From Streptomyces sp. CB01373 (GTDB lineage: Bacteria; Actinomycetota; Actinomycetes; Streptomycetales; Streptomycetaceae): a DNA stretch of 64,000 nucleotides. A program made the position numbers and the translations under genes. The stretch lies in assembly GCF_002803075.1 (NCBI RefSeq), contig NZ_NNBK01000019.1:1-64000 (forward strand). The letters run 5' to 3'. The notes under the pieces were generated by a model. That model saw only the letters and a program-made list of their open reading frames with translations. It searched no databases and was not told where the DNA came from. Below are positions 33,461 to 41,739 of this stretch, one piece after another. Each line of letters opens with the position of its first letter. Positions within the stretch are counted from its first letter, which is position 1.

Positions 33461-34456
33461 ATGACGACCACCGCTCCCGCGCACACCGGCGGGACGACGG
33501 CGCCCGTGAAGTCACCCGGGGCGGCGCGCGGACCGCGCCGCCCCGGGTGGCTCGGACGTGTCTCGCTGCCGTACCTGCTGCTCCTGCCCGCTCTGCTGCT
33601 CGAACTCCTGGTCCACATCGTGCCGATGGTGATCGGCATCGTGATGAGCTTCAAGGAGCTCACCCAGTTCTACATCCGCGACTGGGGCACGGCTCCCTGG
33701 TCCGGCCTCGACAACTACCGCATGTCGGTGGACTTCAACGCCCCCGTCGGCGAGGCGCTGCTGCACTCCTTCCTCGTCACCATCGCGTTCACCCTGCTGT
33801 CGGTCGGCCTGTGCTGGCTCATCGGCACCGCGGCCGCGATCTGCATGCAGGACACCTTCCGCGGACGCGGCCTGCTGCGCGCCGTGTTCCTGGTGCCGTA
33901 CGCGCTGCCGGTCTACGCTGCCGTCATCACCTGGGTGTTCATGTTCCAGCACGACAACGGCCTCGTGAACCACGTGCTGCACGACCAGCTGCACCTCACC
34001 GACAAGCCCTCGTTCTGGCTCATCGGCGACAACAGCTTCGTCGCGCTGCTGACGGTGTCGGTGTGGAAGGGCTGGCCGTTCGCCTTCCTCATCGTCATGG
34101 CCGGACTCCAGAACATCCCGCGCGAACTGTACGAGGCCGCCGCGCTGGACGGCGCCGGTGTCTGGCAGCAGATCCGCCGCATCACCCTGCCGTCCCTGCG
34201 GCCCGTCAACCAGGTGCTGGTCCTGGTGCTGTTCCTGTGGACGTTCAACGACTTCAACACGCCGTACGTGCTGTTCGGCAAGGCCGCCCCCGAGGCCGCG
34301 GACCTCATCTCGGTCCACATCTACCAGGCCTCGTTCGTCACCTGGAACTTCGGCACCGGCTCCGCCATGTCCGTCCTGCTGCTTCTCTTCCTGCTGGTCG
34401 TCACCGGCGGCTACCTCGCGCTCACCTCACGCGGACGGAGGTCCGCCGATGTCTGA
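33461..34456 (+). CDS. ABC sugar permease, MalF type
   Basis: 331 residues with six predicted membrane helices (VSLPYLLLLPALLLELLVHI ... VSVWKGWPFAFLIVMAGLQ ... AMSVLLLLFLLVVTGGYLAL). The EAA loop that contacts the ATPase is EAAALDGAGVWQQIRRITLP. ATG 33461 is used; an in-frame GTG at 33443 overlapping the lipoprotein stop (GTGA) is an equally plausible coupled start that would add six residues. Its 3' end overlaps the second permease by 8 bases. No ATPase gene follows, as is usual for Streptomyces sugar importers energised by the shared ATPase MsiK. Confidence 0.92.
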   Translation: MTTTAPAHTGGTTAPVKSPGAARGPRRPGWLGRVSLPYLLLLPALLLELLVHIVPMVIGIVMSFKELTQFYIRDWGTAPWSGLDNYRMSVDFNAPVGEALLHSFLVTIAFTLLSVGLCWLIGTAAAICMQDTFRGRGLLRAVFLVPYALPVYAAVITWVFMFQHDNGLVNHVLHDQLHLTDKPSFWLIGDNSFVALLTVSVWKGWPFAFLIVMAGLQNIPRELYEAAALDGAGVWQQIRRITLPSLRPVNQVLVLVLFLWTFNDFNTPYVLFGKAAPEAADLISVHIYQASFVTWNFGTGSAMSVLLLLFLLVVTGGYLALTSRGRRSADV

Positions 34457-35339
34457 CACCACCCTCAAGTCCGCGACCACTACGGTCCACCGGTCCCCGA
34501 TGGCGCCGCCGCGCACCTTCATGTGGACCCGGCGGATCTTCCTCACCCTGCTGACCGGGTTCGTCCTGGTGCCCGTCTACGTGATGGTCTCCAGCTCGCT
34601 GAAGCCGCTCGCGGACGTCACCGGCAAGTTCCGGTGGCTGCCGAGCGGCCTGACCTTCCGCCCCTACATCGACATCTGGTCGACGGTCCCGCTCGCCAGG
34701 TACTTCGTCAACTCGCTGATCGTGGCTGGCGCCGCGACGGTCTGCTCCGTGGTGATCGCGGTCTTCTCGGCGTACGCCGTCAGCCGCTACAGCTTCCACG
34801 GCAAGCGCGTCTTCACGGTCACCGTCCTGTCGACGCAGATGTTCCCGGGCATCCTCTTCCTCCTCCCGCTGTTCCTGCTCTACGTCAACATCGGCAACGC
34901 CACCGGCATCGCCCTGTTCGGCTCGCGCGGCGGCCTCATCCTGACGTACCTCACCTTCTCGCTGCCGTTCTCGATCTGGATGCTCATCGGGTACTTCGAC
35001 TCGGTGCCGCGTGACCTGGACGAGGCGGCGCTGGTGGACGGCTGCGGGCCGCTCGGCGCGCTGTTCCGGGTCGTCGTGCCGGCCGCGATCCCCGGCATCG
35101 TCGCCGTCGCCGTGTACGCCTTCATGACCGCCTGGGGCGAGGTGCTCTTCGCGTCCGTCATGACCAACGACACCACCCGCACGCTCGCGGTGGGCCTCCA
35201 GGGCTACTCCACGCAGTACGACGTGTACTGGAACCAGATCATGGCCGCCTCGCTCGTCGTCAGCGTGCCCGTGGTCGCCGGGTTCCTGCTGCTCCAGCGC
35301 TACCTCGTCGCCGGGCTCACCGCGGGAGCGGTGAAGTGA
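34449..35339 (+). CDS. ABC sugar permease, MalG type
   Basis: 296 residues, six membrane helices. The EAA motif reads DEAALVDGCGPLGALFRVVV. The N-terminal segment (RRIFLTLLTGFVLVPVYVMV) and the substrate-channel helices (VSRYSFHGKRVFTVTVLSTQ) are typical of the CUT1 group. ATG 34449 overlaps the MalF-type gene by 8 bases; its stop overlaps a possible GTG (35336) of the beta-glucosidase gene. With the lipoprotein and the other permease it forms a complete membrane part of an oligosaccharide importer. Confidence 0.92.
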   Translation: MSDTTLKSATTTVHRSPMAPPRTFMWTRRIFLTLLTGFVLVPVYVMVSSSLKPLADVTGKFRWLPSGLTFRPYIDIWSTVPLARYFVNSLIVAGAATVCSVVIAVFSAYAVSRYSFHGKRVFTVTVLSTQMFPGILFLLPLFLLYVNIGNATGIALFGSRGGLILTYLTFSLPFSIWMLIGYFDSVPRDLDEAALVDGCGPLGALFRVVVPAAIPGIVAVAVYAFMTAWGEVLFASVMTNDTTRTLAVGLQGYSTQYDVYWNQIMAASLVVSVPVVAGFLLLQRYLVAGLTAGAVK

Positions 35340-35371
35340 CCGCCAACCTCCCCAGTCTCGAAAGGACTTCC

Positions 35372-36736
35372 GTGTCCCACGCCATCGACCTCGCCGCACT
35401 CCCGCAGGACTTCCGGTGGGGCACGGCCACATCCGCGTACCAGATCGAGGGGGCCGTCGCCGAGGACGGCCGCTCGCCGTCCATCTGGGACACCTTCTCC
35501 CACACCCCCGGCAAGATCGACAACGACGACCACGGCGACACCGCCTGCGACCACTACCACCGCTGGCGAGAAGACGTCGCGCTGATGGGCCGACTGGGCG
35601 TGAACTCCTACCGGTTGTCGATCGCCTGGCCGCGCGTGATGCCGGACGGCGACGGTCCGGTGAACCCCAAGGGCCTCGACTTCTACGACGAGTTGATCGA
35701 CGGGCTGCTGGCAGCGGGCATCACCCCCTCCGTCACCCTCTACCACTGGGACCTGCCGCAGGCCCTCCAGGACCGCGGCGGCTGGCCCGAGCGCGAGACC
35801 GCCGAGCACTTCGCCGCCTACGCCTCCGTCGTCGCCGAGCGCCTCGGCGACCGGGTGTCCCACTGGACCACCCTCAACGAGCCCCTGTGCTCGGCCTGGA
35901 TCGGCCACCTCGAGGGCAAGATGGCCCCCGGCCTGACCGATCTGACCGCCGCGGTCCGCGCCTCCTACCACCTTCTTCTCGGCCACGGCCTGGCCGCCCA
36001 GGCGATCCGCGCCGTGACGTCCGGCGCCGAGGTGGGCATCGTCAACAACCTCTCCACCGTCTTCCCCGCGAGCGACAGCCCCGAGGACCAGGCCGCCGCC
36101 CGCCGCCACGACGGCCACGTCAACCGCTGGTGGCTCGACCCCGTCCACGGCCGCGGATTCCCCGCCGACATGCGCGAGGTCTACGGCGTCGACCTCCCCG
36201 AACGCCCCGGCGACCTCGACATCATCGCCGCCCCGCTGGACTGGCTCGGCCTCAACTACTACTTCCCGGCGACGGTGGCCGACGACCCCGACGGGCCGGT
36301 GCCCCACGCCCGTTCCGTACGCCGCCCGGACGTGCCCCGCACCGGCATGGACTGGGAGATCGACGCGTCCGGCATCGAGACGCTGCTGCTGCGCCTCACC
36401 CAGGAGTACGGCGCGCGCAAGCTCTACGTCACAGAGAACGGCTCCGCCTTCCCGGACACCGTGGGCCCCGACGGCACGGTCGACGACCCCGAGCGCCGGG
36501 ACTACCTGGTGGGACACCTGGCCGCCTGCGCCTCCGCCGCCCGCAAGGGCGCCCCGCTGGCCGGTTACTTCGCCTGGTCGCTGCTGGACAACTTCGAGTG
36601 GGCGTACGGCTACGCCAAGCGCTTCGGCCTCGTCCACGTCGACTACGCCACCCAGGCCCGCACCATCAAGACCAGCGGCCACAGCTACGCGGAGATCGTG
36701 CGCGCACACGGGGAGCTGGGACACGGGACCGCCTGA
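35372..36736 (+). CDS. GH1 beta-glucosidase (intracellular)
   Basis: 454 residues, retaining GH1 glycosidase that hydrolyses cellobiose and other beta-glucosides after uptake. Acid/base Glu is in HWTTLNEPLC, nucleophile Glu in LYVTENGSAF, and the signature start is FRWGTATSAYQIEGA. No signal peptide, so it is cytoplasmic and acts on what the importer brings in. GTG 35372 has AAAGGA five bases upstream. An earlier GTG at 35336 overlaps the permease stop and would add 12 residues, so coupling could use either. It is the last gene of the operon and is followed by a strong hairpin. Confidence 0.93.
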   Translation: MSHAIDLAALPQDFRWGTATSAYQIEGAVAEDGRSPSIWDTFSHTPGKIDNDDHGDTACDHYHRWREDVALMGRLGVNSYRLSIAWPRVMPDGDGPVNPKGLDFYDELIDGLLAAGITPSVTLYHWDLPQALQDRGGWPERETAEHFAAYASVVAERLGDRVSHWTTLNEPLCSAWIGHLEGKMAPGLTDLTAAVRASYHLLLGHGLAAQAIRAVTSGAEVGIVNNLSTVFPASDSPEDQAAARRHDGHVNRWWLDPVHGRGFPADMREVYGVDLPERPGDLDIIAAPLDWLGLNYYFPATVADDPDGPVPHARSVRRPDVPRTGMDWEIDASGIETLLLRLTQEYGARKLYVTENGSAFPDTVGPDGTVDDPERRDYLVGHLAACASAARKGAPLAGYFAWSLLDNFEWAYGYAKRFGLVHVDYATQARTIKTSGHSYAEIVRAHGELGHGTA

Positions 36737-36764
36737 CCTCAGCGCGGCCGACTGACGGGCGCGG

Positions 36765-36796
36765 CCCCTCGCGAGGAGGTGATCCTCCGCGAGGGG
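36765..36796 (+). terminator. operon terminator after the beta-glucosidase gene
   Basis: CCCCTCGC-GA-GGAGG (36765-36779) folds with CCTCC-GCGAGGGG (36784-36796), with a GA bulge and 4-base loop, 28 bases after the stop. Confidence 0.7.
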
Positions 36797-36951
36797 CGCG
36801 GCCCGCGTAACGGGGCCGGACGGGGGCGAGTGCGGCGGACGGGCTTGGTGCCCCACGACTCGTCCTGGCCGATGGTGTCGAGGGCGCGGGAGATTCGCTC
36901 CGCCGTCGATCGGCCGCCGAGGTCGTGCTTCCGGCAGCGGCGGGCACGGTA

Positions 36952-36988
36952 ACGGGCCCGGATCACATCCCCCGTGATCCGGGCCCGT
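36952..36988. terminator. 15-base perfect hairpin before the CDP-alcohol transferase end
   Basis: ACGGGCCCGGATCAC (36952-36966) pairs perfectly with 36974-36988, 7-base loop. It lies 17 bases downstream of the minus-strand stop at 37006. The region 36797-36951 between this and the previous hairpin holds no gene I can support. Confidence 0.7.
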
Positions 36989-37005
36989 CGGCGTCGTGCG
37001 GTTCG

Positions 37006-37797
37006 CTACGCGGCCCGCGCCGGCTCCAGTACCTCCTCGACCGTGGCGGCCCGCAGCACCCCGCCGGCCTCGGCGGCCGTCCGCAGCCGCGACGTCCGCC
37101 ACAGCCACAGCACGTCCCGGCCGAACGACCACACCAGCAGGCCCAGCGCCAGCAGCACCACGCCGGCGGTGGCCGGCAGGGGCAGCAGGTCCGATCCGGC
37201 GAGCAGCAGGAAGACGCCCTGGAGCGCGGCGACCGTCTTGCGGGCGGTGCTCGGCGGCAGGGGCGCGTTCAGCCAGGGCAGCACGCGGGCGGCGGCGACG
37301 AAGACGTAGCGCATACCGCCGATCAGCAGCACCCACGGGCCGAGCATCGTCGAGACGTACACGCTGAGCACCAGGATCAGGAACGCGTCCACCTCCATGT
37401 CGAAGCGGGCGCCGAGCGCCGTGGAGGTGCCCGTGCGGCGGGCCACTTTGCCGTCGACGCCGTCCAGGATCAGGGCCACCGCTGTCAGCGCGACCAGCAG
37501 CGACACCGGCGGCGCGCTCTCGAAGGAGTCCGCGACCAGGGCCGTCACCCCACCGACGAGAACGGCCCGGCCCAGGGTCACCCGGTTGGCCGGTCCGAAG
37601 GAGCGCGGCCGTGACCGGTGCAGGGCCCGGGAGAGCACCGCCCAGGTGGCGACCGCGAAGACCAGGCCGGTCACCCAGCCCGCGGGACCCATGCCGATCG
37701 CCGGGCCGAGCAGGGCCAGCAACAGGATCTGAGCGCCCGCTCCCACTACGGTCTCCTGCTGGACCAGCCGTGCGTCGTAAGTGTTGTTCAGGGCCAC
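37006..37797 (-). CDS. CDP-alcohol phosphatidyltransferase, integral membrane
   Basis: 263 residues with about six hydrophobic segments. The family signature D-G-x2-A-R-x8-G-x3-D-x3-D is visible, starting DGVDGKVARRTGT and ending LGARFDMEVD, so metal-binding Asp residues are intact. Such enzymes transfer a phosphatidyl or phospho group from a CDP-activated donor to an alcohol such as inositol, glycerol phosphate or a sugar. GTG 37797 is preceded by GGAGGGTGTTCG. It is divergent from the BchC-like dehydrogenase gene across 109 bases. The neighbouring glycosyltransferase, methyltransferase and flippase-like genes suggest a membrane-linked product, but the acceptor is unknown. Confidence 0.85.
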   Translation of the reverse strand: MALNNTYDARLVQQETVVGAGAQILLLALLGPAIGMGPAGWVTGLVFAVATWAVLSRALHRSRPRSFGPANRVTLGRAVLVGGVTALVADSFESAPPVSLLVALTAVALILDGVDGKVARRTGTSTALGARFDMEVDAFLILVLSVYVSTMLGPWVLLIGGMRYVFVAAARVLPWLNAPLPPSTARKTVAALQGVFLLLAGSDLLPLPATAGVVLLALGLLVWSFGRDVLWLWRTSRLRTAAEAGGVLRAATVEEVLEPARAA

Positions 37798-37906
37798 CGA
37801 ACACCCTCCGGCGAGTGACAGAGTCGATCAACGCCGCGTACGTTGTCCGCGGCCTGTGCACACCTCGGTACGTGAACAACTTCCCGATCGTTCAGGAGGA
37901 TTCTTG

Positions 37907-38890
37907 ATGAACCGCTCCGCGCGTTCCTTCTGGCTGACCTCGCCCGGCCGCGGCGAGATACGCCCGACGGACCTTCCGGAGCCCGCTCCGGGCGAGGTGG
38001 TCGTCCGCGCGCTGTACTCCGGGATCAGCCGCGGCACGGAGACGCTCGTGTTCCGCGGCCAGGTGCCCGAGAGCCAGTACGACGCCATGCGGGCGCCGTT
38101 CCAGGAGGGCGACTTCCCGGGTCCGGTGAAGTACGGCTACCTCAGCGTGGGCGTCGTGGAGGAGGGCCCGCCGGAGCTGGCCGGGCGTACCGTCTTCTGC
38201 CTCCACCCGCACCAGAGCCGCTACGTCGTCCCGGCGAGCGCGGTCACCTGCGTGCCGGAGAACGTGCCGGCCGGGCGGGCGGTGCTCGCGGGCACGATCG
38301 AGACCGCCGTGAACGCGCTGTGGGACGCCGCGCCCCTGGTGGGCGACCGCATCGCCGTCGTCGGCGGCGGCATGGTCGGCTGCTCGGTGGCCGCCCTGCT
38401 GGCCCGGTTCCCCGGCGTGCGCGTGCAACTGGTGGACGCGGACCCGGCCCGCGCCGAGGTCGCCGAGGCCCTCGGCGTGGGCTTCGCGTCGCCCGGGGAC
38501 GCGCTCGGCGACTGCGACCTCGTGGTGCACGCCAGCGCCACCGAGCAGGGCCTCGCCCGCGCGCTGGAACTGCTCACCCCCGAGGGCACCGTCCTCGAAC
38601 TGAGCTGGTACGGAGACCGGCGCGTCGCCCTCCCGCTCGGCGAGGCCTTCCACTCCCGTCGGCTCGTCATCCGCAGCAGCCAGGTCGGCACCGTCTCCCC
38701 GGCCCGCCGCTCCAGCCGCACGTACGCCGACCGGCTGGCCCTCGCGCTCGACCTGCTCGCCGACCCGGCGCTCGACGCCCTCGTCACCGGGGAGAGCGCG
38801 TTCGAGGAACTGCCTCAGGTGATGCCGAGGCTCGCCTCCGGGGAGATCCCGGCGCTGTGCCACCGGGTCAGGTACGGCGACCGATCATGA
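37907..38890 (+). CDS. BchC-like zinc-type dehydrogenase without visible catalytic zinc motif
   Basis: 327 residues, medium-chain dehydrogenase/reductase fold. The Rossmann segment is clear (IAVVGGGMVGCSVAALLARF). The N-terminal part (YSGISRGTETLVFRGQVPES, then FPGPVKYGYLSVGVV) matches the BchC/sorbitol-dehydrogenase-like subgroup and lacks the GHE zinc-ligand motif of ordinary alcohol dehydrogenases, so substrate handling differs. ATG 37907 follows AGGAGG with optimal spacing; TTG 37904 is a weaker alternative. It is the first plus-strand gene of the putative pterin/pyrimidine locus; 151 bases separate it from the next gene. Likely oxidises or reduces a side-chain alcohol of the pathway product; inference. 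Confidence 0.82.
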   Translation: MNRSARSFWLTSPGRGEIRPTDLPEPAPGEVVVRALYSGISRGTETLVFRGQVPESQYDAMRAPFQEGDFPGPVKYGYLSVGVVEEGPPELAGRTVFCLHPHQSRYVVPASAVTCVPENVPAGRAVLAGTIETAVNALWDAAPLVGDRIAVVGGGMVGCSVAALLARFPGVRVQLVDADPARAEVAEALGVGFASPGDALGDCDLVVHASATEQGLARALELLTPEGTVLELSWYGDRRVALPLGEAFHSRRLVIRSSQVGTVSPARRSSRTYADRLALALDLLADPALDALVTGESAFEELPQVMPRLASGEIPALCHRVRYGDRS

Positions 38891-39041
38891 CGGATCGTCC
38901 GGTCGGGGACGGCAAGAGCGCCTGACCTTGAGAAAAGAGTGAGAAGTCACTGAACAACGGGAAGCGGTCAGCCGTACTACACGGCATCCCCCGGCAGGCA
39001 CCGGCCGGGGACCAGACGCGCCGCACCTGGAGGGTCGTCCG

Positions 39042-39440
39042 TTGTTCAGCATCACCGTCCGCGATCACATCATGATCGCCCACAGCTTCCGCGGCGAGGT
39101 CTTCGGGCCCGCGCAGCGTCTGCACGGCGCCACGTTCCTCGTGGACGCCACCTTCCGGCGCGAGCAGCTGGACGACGACAACATCGTCGTCGACATCGGA
39201 CTGGCCACGCAGGAACTGGGCGCCGTGGTGGCGGAGTTGAACTACCGCAACCTCGACCACGAGCCCGACTTCGCCGGCATCAACACCTCCACGGAGTTCC
39301 TGGCCAAGGTCATCGCCGACCGGCTCGCCGAACGCATCCACAAGGGCGCCCTGGGCGAGGGTGCCAAGGGCCTGGCCGGCCTCACCGTCACCCTCCACGA
39401 GTCGCACGTCGCCTGGGCGAGTTACGAGCGTGCGCTGTGA
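39042..39440 (+). CDS. 6-pyruvoyl-tetrahydropterin synthase/QueD homologue with altered active site
   Basis: 132 residues, T-fold enzyme of the PTPS/QueD family. Compared from memory with E. coli QueD: the first zinc His is kept (MIAHSF) and so is the second (RLHGATF), but the third zinc His (HGH) is Ala and the catalytic Cys that precedes it (CGRLHGH) is also Ala (AQRLHGA). The Asp-His pair (NLDHEPDF) and late Glu (LHESH) remain. So it probably does not catalyse the normal reaction on dihydroneopterin triphosphate. TTG 39042 follows TGGAGGG; its stop overlaps the glycosyltransferase GTG. It corresponds in position to S. coelicolor SCO6650 by my recollection of that locus. Confidence 0.88.
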   Translation: MFSITVRDHIMIAHSFRGEVFGPAQRLHGATFLVDATFRREQLDDDNIVVDIGLATQELGAVVAELNYRNLDHEPDFAGINTSTEFLAKVIADRLAERIHKGALGEGAKGLAGLTVTLHESHVAWASYERAL

Positions 39441-40621
39441 CCGAGACGACTGTCCATCGCCCCTCGCCCCTGACCTACCTGCCCGCGCAGCGCGCCGGCT
39501 CGGAGAACGTCGGGATCATCCCCATGTCCCTGCGCACCGTGCACTTCGTCCTGCCGGGCGGCGTCGACGACCCGGCCACCCCGAGCGGCGGCAACGCCTA
39601 CGACCGCCGGGTGAGCCTGGACCTGCCCGGCTTCGGCTGGCAGGTCCAGGCCCATCCCGTGAACGGCGACTGGCCCCGCCCCGACGCCGAGGCCCGAGCG
39701 GAACTTACCCGCGTCCTGCGCGAGTTGCCGGACGGCGCCGTCGTCCTCCTCGACGGGCTGGTCGCCTGCGGCGTGCCCGAGACCGTCGTGCCCGAGGCCG
39801 AGCGGCTGCGCCTGGCCGTCCTCGTCCACCTGCCGCTCGGCGACGAGACGGGACTCGACCCGGCCGTGGCCGCGGAACTCGACGCCAGGGAACGCCAGGT
39901 GCTGCGCGCGGTGGCCGCCGTCGTCGCCACCAGCGACTGGGCGGTACGCCGCCTCGTCTCCCACCACGGCCTCGCCCCCGAGCGGGTCCACGCCGCCGCC
40001 CCCGGCGCCGACATCGCGCCCCTCGCCCCCGGCACCGACGGGGTCTCGCAGCTGCTGTGCGTCGCCTCGGTCACCCCGCGCAAAGGGCAGCACCGGCTGG
40101 TGGAGGCACTGGCCGCGGTCACCGACCTGCCGTGGAGCTGCACCTGCGTCGGCGCGCTCACCCAGGACCCCGCCTACGTCGACCGGCTGCGCGGCCTGAT
40201 CGCGGAGCACGGTCTGCAGGACCGTTTCCACCTGGCCGGACCTCGCGCCGGAGCCGAGCTCGACGCCAGCTACGCCGCCGCCGACCTGATGGTCCTCGCC
40301 TCCTACGCGGAGACGTACGGCATGGCCGTCACCGAGGCCCTCGCGCGGGGCATCCCGGTGCTCGCCACCGACGTCGGCGGGGTGGGCGAGGCGGTCGGCC
40401 GCGCCCCCGACGGCGGGGTGCCCGGCATCCTCGTACCGCCGGAGGACCCCGCGGCCCTCGCCGCCGAACTGCGCGGCTGGTTCGGCGAGGCCGACGTGCG
40501 GCGCCGGCTGAAGTCCGCCGCACGCGGCCGGCGCGCCGCCCTCGACGGCTGGGCCAACACCGCCCGCAGCCTGGCCGGAGTGCTCGGCCGGCTGCCGAAG
40601 GAACCCCGGAGGGCGGCATGA
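39437..40621 (+). CDS. GT4-family glycosyltransferase
   Basis: 394 residues, retaining GT-B glycosyltransferase. The C-terminal donor domain has LLCVASVTPRKGQHRLVEAL and the EX7E-type motif SYAETYGMAVTEALARG, which binds the nucleotide-sugar phosphates. The N-terminal acceptor domain starts VHFVLPGGVDDP and has a Gly-rich SGGNAYDRR. GTG 39437 overlaps the PTPS-like stop (GTGA), and the 3' end overlaps the methyltransferase start (ATGA), so four genes are read as one coupled unit. It probably glycosylates the pterin- or pyrimidine-derived intermediate, or a lipid carrier. Cytoplasmic, peripheral. Confidence 0.88.
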   Translation: MTETTVHRPSPLTYLPAQRAGSENVGIIPMSLRTVHFVLPGGVDDPATPSGGNAYDRRVSLDLPGFGWQVQAHPVNGDWPRPDAEARAELTRVLRELPDGAVVLLDGLVACGVPETVVPEAERLRLAVLVHLPLGDETGLDPAVAAELDARERQVLRAVAAVVATSDWAVRRLVSHHGLAPERVHAAAPGADIAPLAPGTDGVSQLLCVASVTPRKGQHRLVEALAAVTDLPWSCTCVGALTQDPAYVDRLRGLIAEHGLQDRFHLAGPRAGAELDASYAAADLMVLASYAETYGMAVTEALARGIPVLATDVGGVGEAVGRAPDGGVPGILVPPEDPAALAAELRGWFGEADVRRRLKSAARGRRAALDGWANTARSLAGVLGRLPKEPRRAA

Positions 40622-41739
40622 CCACACCGGACACGTCCACGGAGACCGCCGGGCTCACCGGCACCATCCCGGTCCAGCCCGGCCCGCGGGAGCGGTCCGC
40701 CCCCGCCACGGGCGTGGCAGGGCGGTCGCTCCCGGACGCGGCGCGGCTCGCAGGAAAGGAACTCTCGGACATGGCGGATTCCGGCGCTCTCTCCCCACTT
40801 GCGGCTCAGGACACCGTGTCCCCGGAGGTGATTCCGGGGGCCGGGCCCGCTCAGCGGCCCGGTGAGCGGGCCACCGTGAGGCTTCGGGAGGACGAGGCGC
40901 ACGAGGAGCCGCCCCGGTACGCGCCCGAGTGGCTGCAGCTCCGCGAGGCTGCGGACGCCACCGCGCGGGCCACCGAGCTGCTCGATCCGCTGCGGATCCG
41001 GCTGGCGAACCTGCCGATCCGGCACGGTGGGCTCGTCGTGCACGACCTGGGGTGCGGCACCGGCTCGATGGGCCGCTGGCTCGCCCCCCGGCTGGACGGC
41101 GCCCAGCACTGGGTCCTGCACGACCGCGACCCCTACCTGCTGCACTTCGCGGCCGTGGCCTCCCCGCGCGCCGCCGCCGACGGCAGCCGGGTCACCGTGG
41201 AGACTCGGCGCGGCGACGTGGCCCGGCTCACCCCGGACGCCCTGTCCGGGGCGTCCCTGGTCACGGCCTCGGCGCTGCTGGACGTCCTGACCCGCGAGGA
41301 GATGGACACCCTCGCCGCGGCCTGTGCCGGAGCGGGCTGCCCGGCGCTGCTGACGCTCTCGGTGGCCGGCCGGGTCGAACTGACCCCGGCCGATCCGCTG
41401 GACGCCGAGATCACCGAGGCGTTCAACGCCCACCAGCGGCGTACGGGACTGCTCGGTCCCGACGCGGTCGAGGTGGCCTGCGAGGCCTTCGCCGCACACG
41501 GCGCCACCGTACGGGTGCACCCGAGCCCCTGGCGGCTCGGACCCGACCAGCGCGAACTGACCGCGCAGTGGCTGCGCGGCTGGGTCGGCGCGGCCGTCGA
41601 ACAGCGTCCCGAGCTGAAGCCGCGCGCCGACCGCTACCTCGCCGACCGTCTGGAGGCCTGCGCGGCGGGGGAGTTGCAGGTGGTCGTGCACCACAACGAC
41701 CTCCTGGCGCTGTCCCGGCCGACGGACCGTGCCGCATGA
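40618..41739 (+). CDS. SAM-dependent methyltransferase with disordered N-terminal extension
   Basis: 373 residues. SAM motif I is LVVHDLGCGTGSMGRWLAP at about residue 140, with the later strand VLHDRDPYLL and core to about residue 300. The first 100 residues (TTPDTSTETAGLTG ... RATVRLREDEAHEEPPRY) are Pro/Ala/Glu-rich and probably disordered; a start further in cannot be excluded. ATG 40618 overlaps the glycosyltransferase stop (ATGA), which supports it. It is the third gene of the coupled set and its own stop overlaps the flippase-like gene. Acceptor atom and substrate unknown. Confidence 0.87.
   Translation: MTTPDTSTETAGLTGTIPVQPGPRERSAPATGVAGRSLPDAARLAGKELSDMADSGALSPLAAQDTVSPEVIPGAGPAQRPGERATVRLREDEAHEEPPRYAPEWLQLREAADATARATELLDPLRIRLANLPIRHGGLVVHDLGCGTGSMGRWLAPRLDGAQHWVLHDRDPYLLHFAAVASPRAAADGSRVTVETRRGDVARLTPDALSGASLVTASALLDVLTREEMDTLAAACAGAGCPALLTLSVAGRVELTPADPLDAEITEAFNAHQRRTGLLGPDAVEVACEAFAAHGATVRVHPSPWRLGPDQRELTAQWLRGWVGAAVEQRPELKPRADRYLADRLEACAAGELQVVVHHNDLLALSRPTDRAA

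Noticed and set aside
36739..36966. 75-codon minus-strand frame between two terminators
   Set aside because: Arg-rich, runs through both hairpins, no ribosome site. A short segment (STAERISRALDTIGQDESWG) looks coding-like but is insufficient.
38891..39041. Riboswitch in front of the PTPS-like gene, given its pterin context
   Set aside because: A small CCCCGG/CCGGGG hairpin and a GTGA/TCAC repeat are present, but nothing resembling THF or preQ1 aptamers.
39361..40617. 792-residue fusion of a glycosyltransferase-region frame with the methyltransferase
   Set aside because: The first 419 residues are a shifted frame of the glycosyltransferase gene; the methyltransferase has its own ATG at 40618 in an ATGA overlap.
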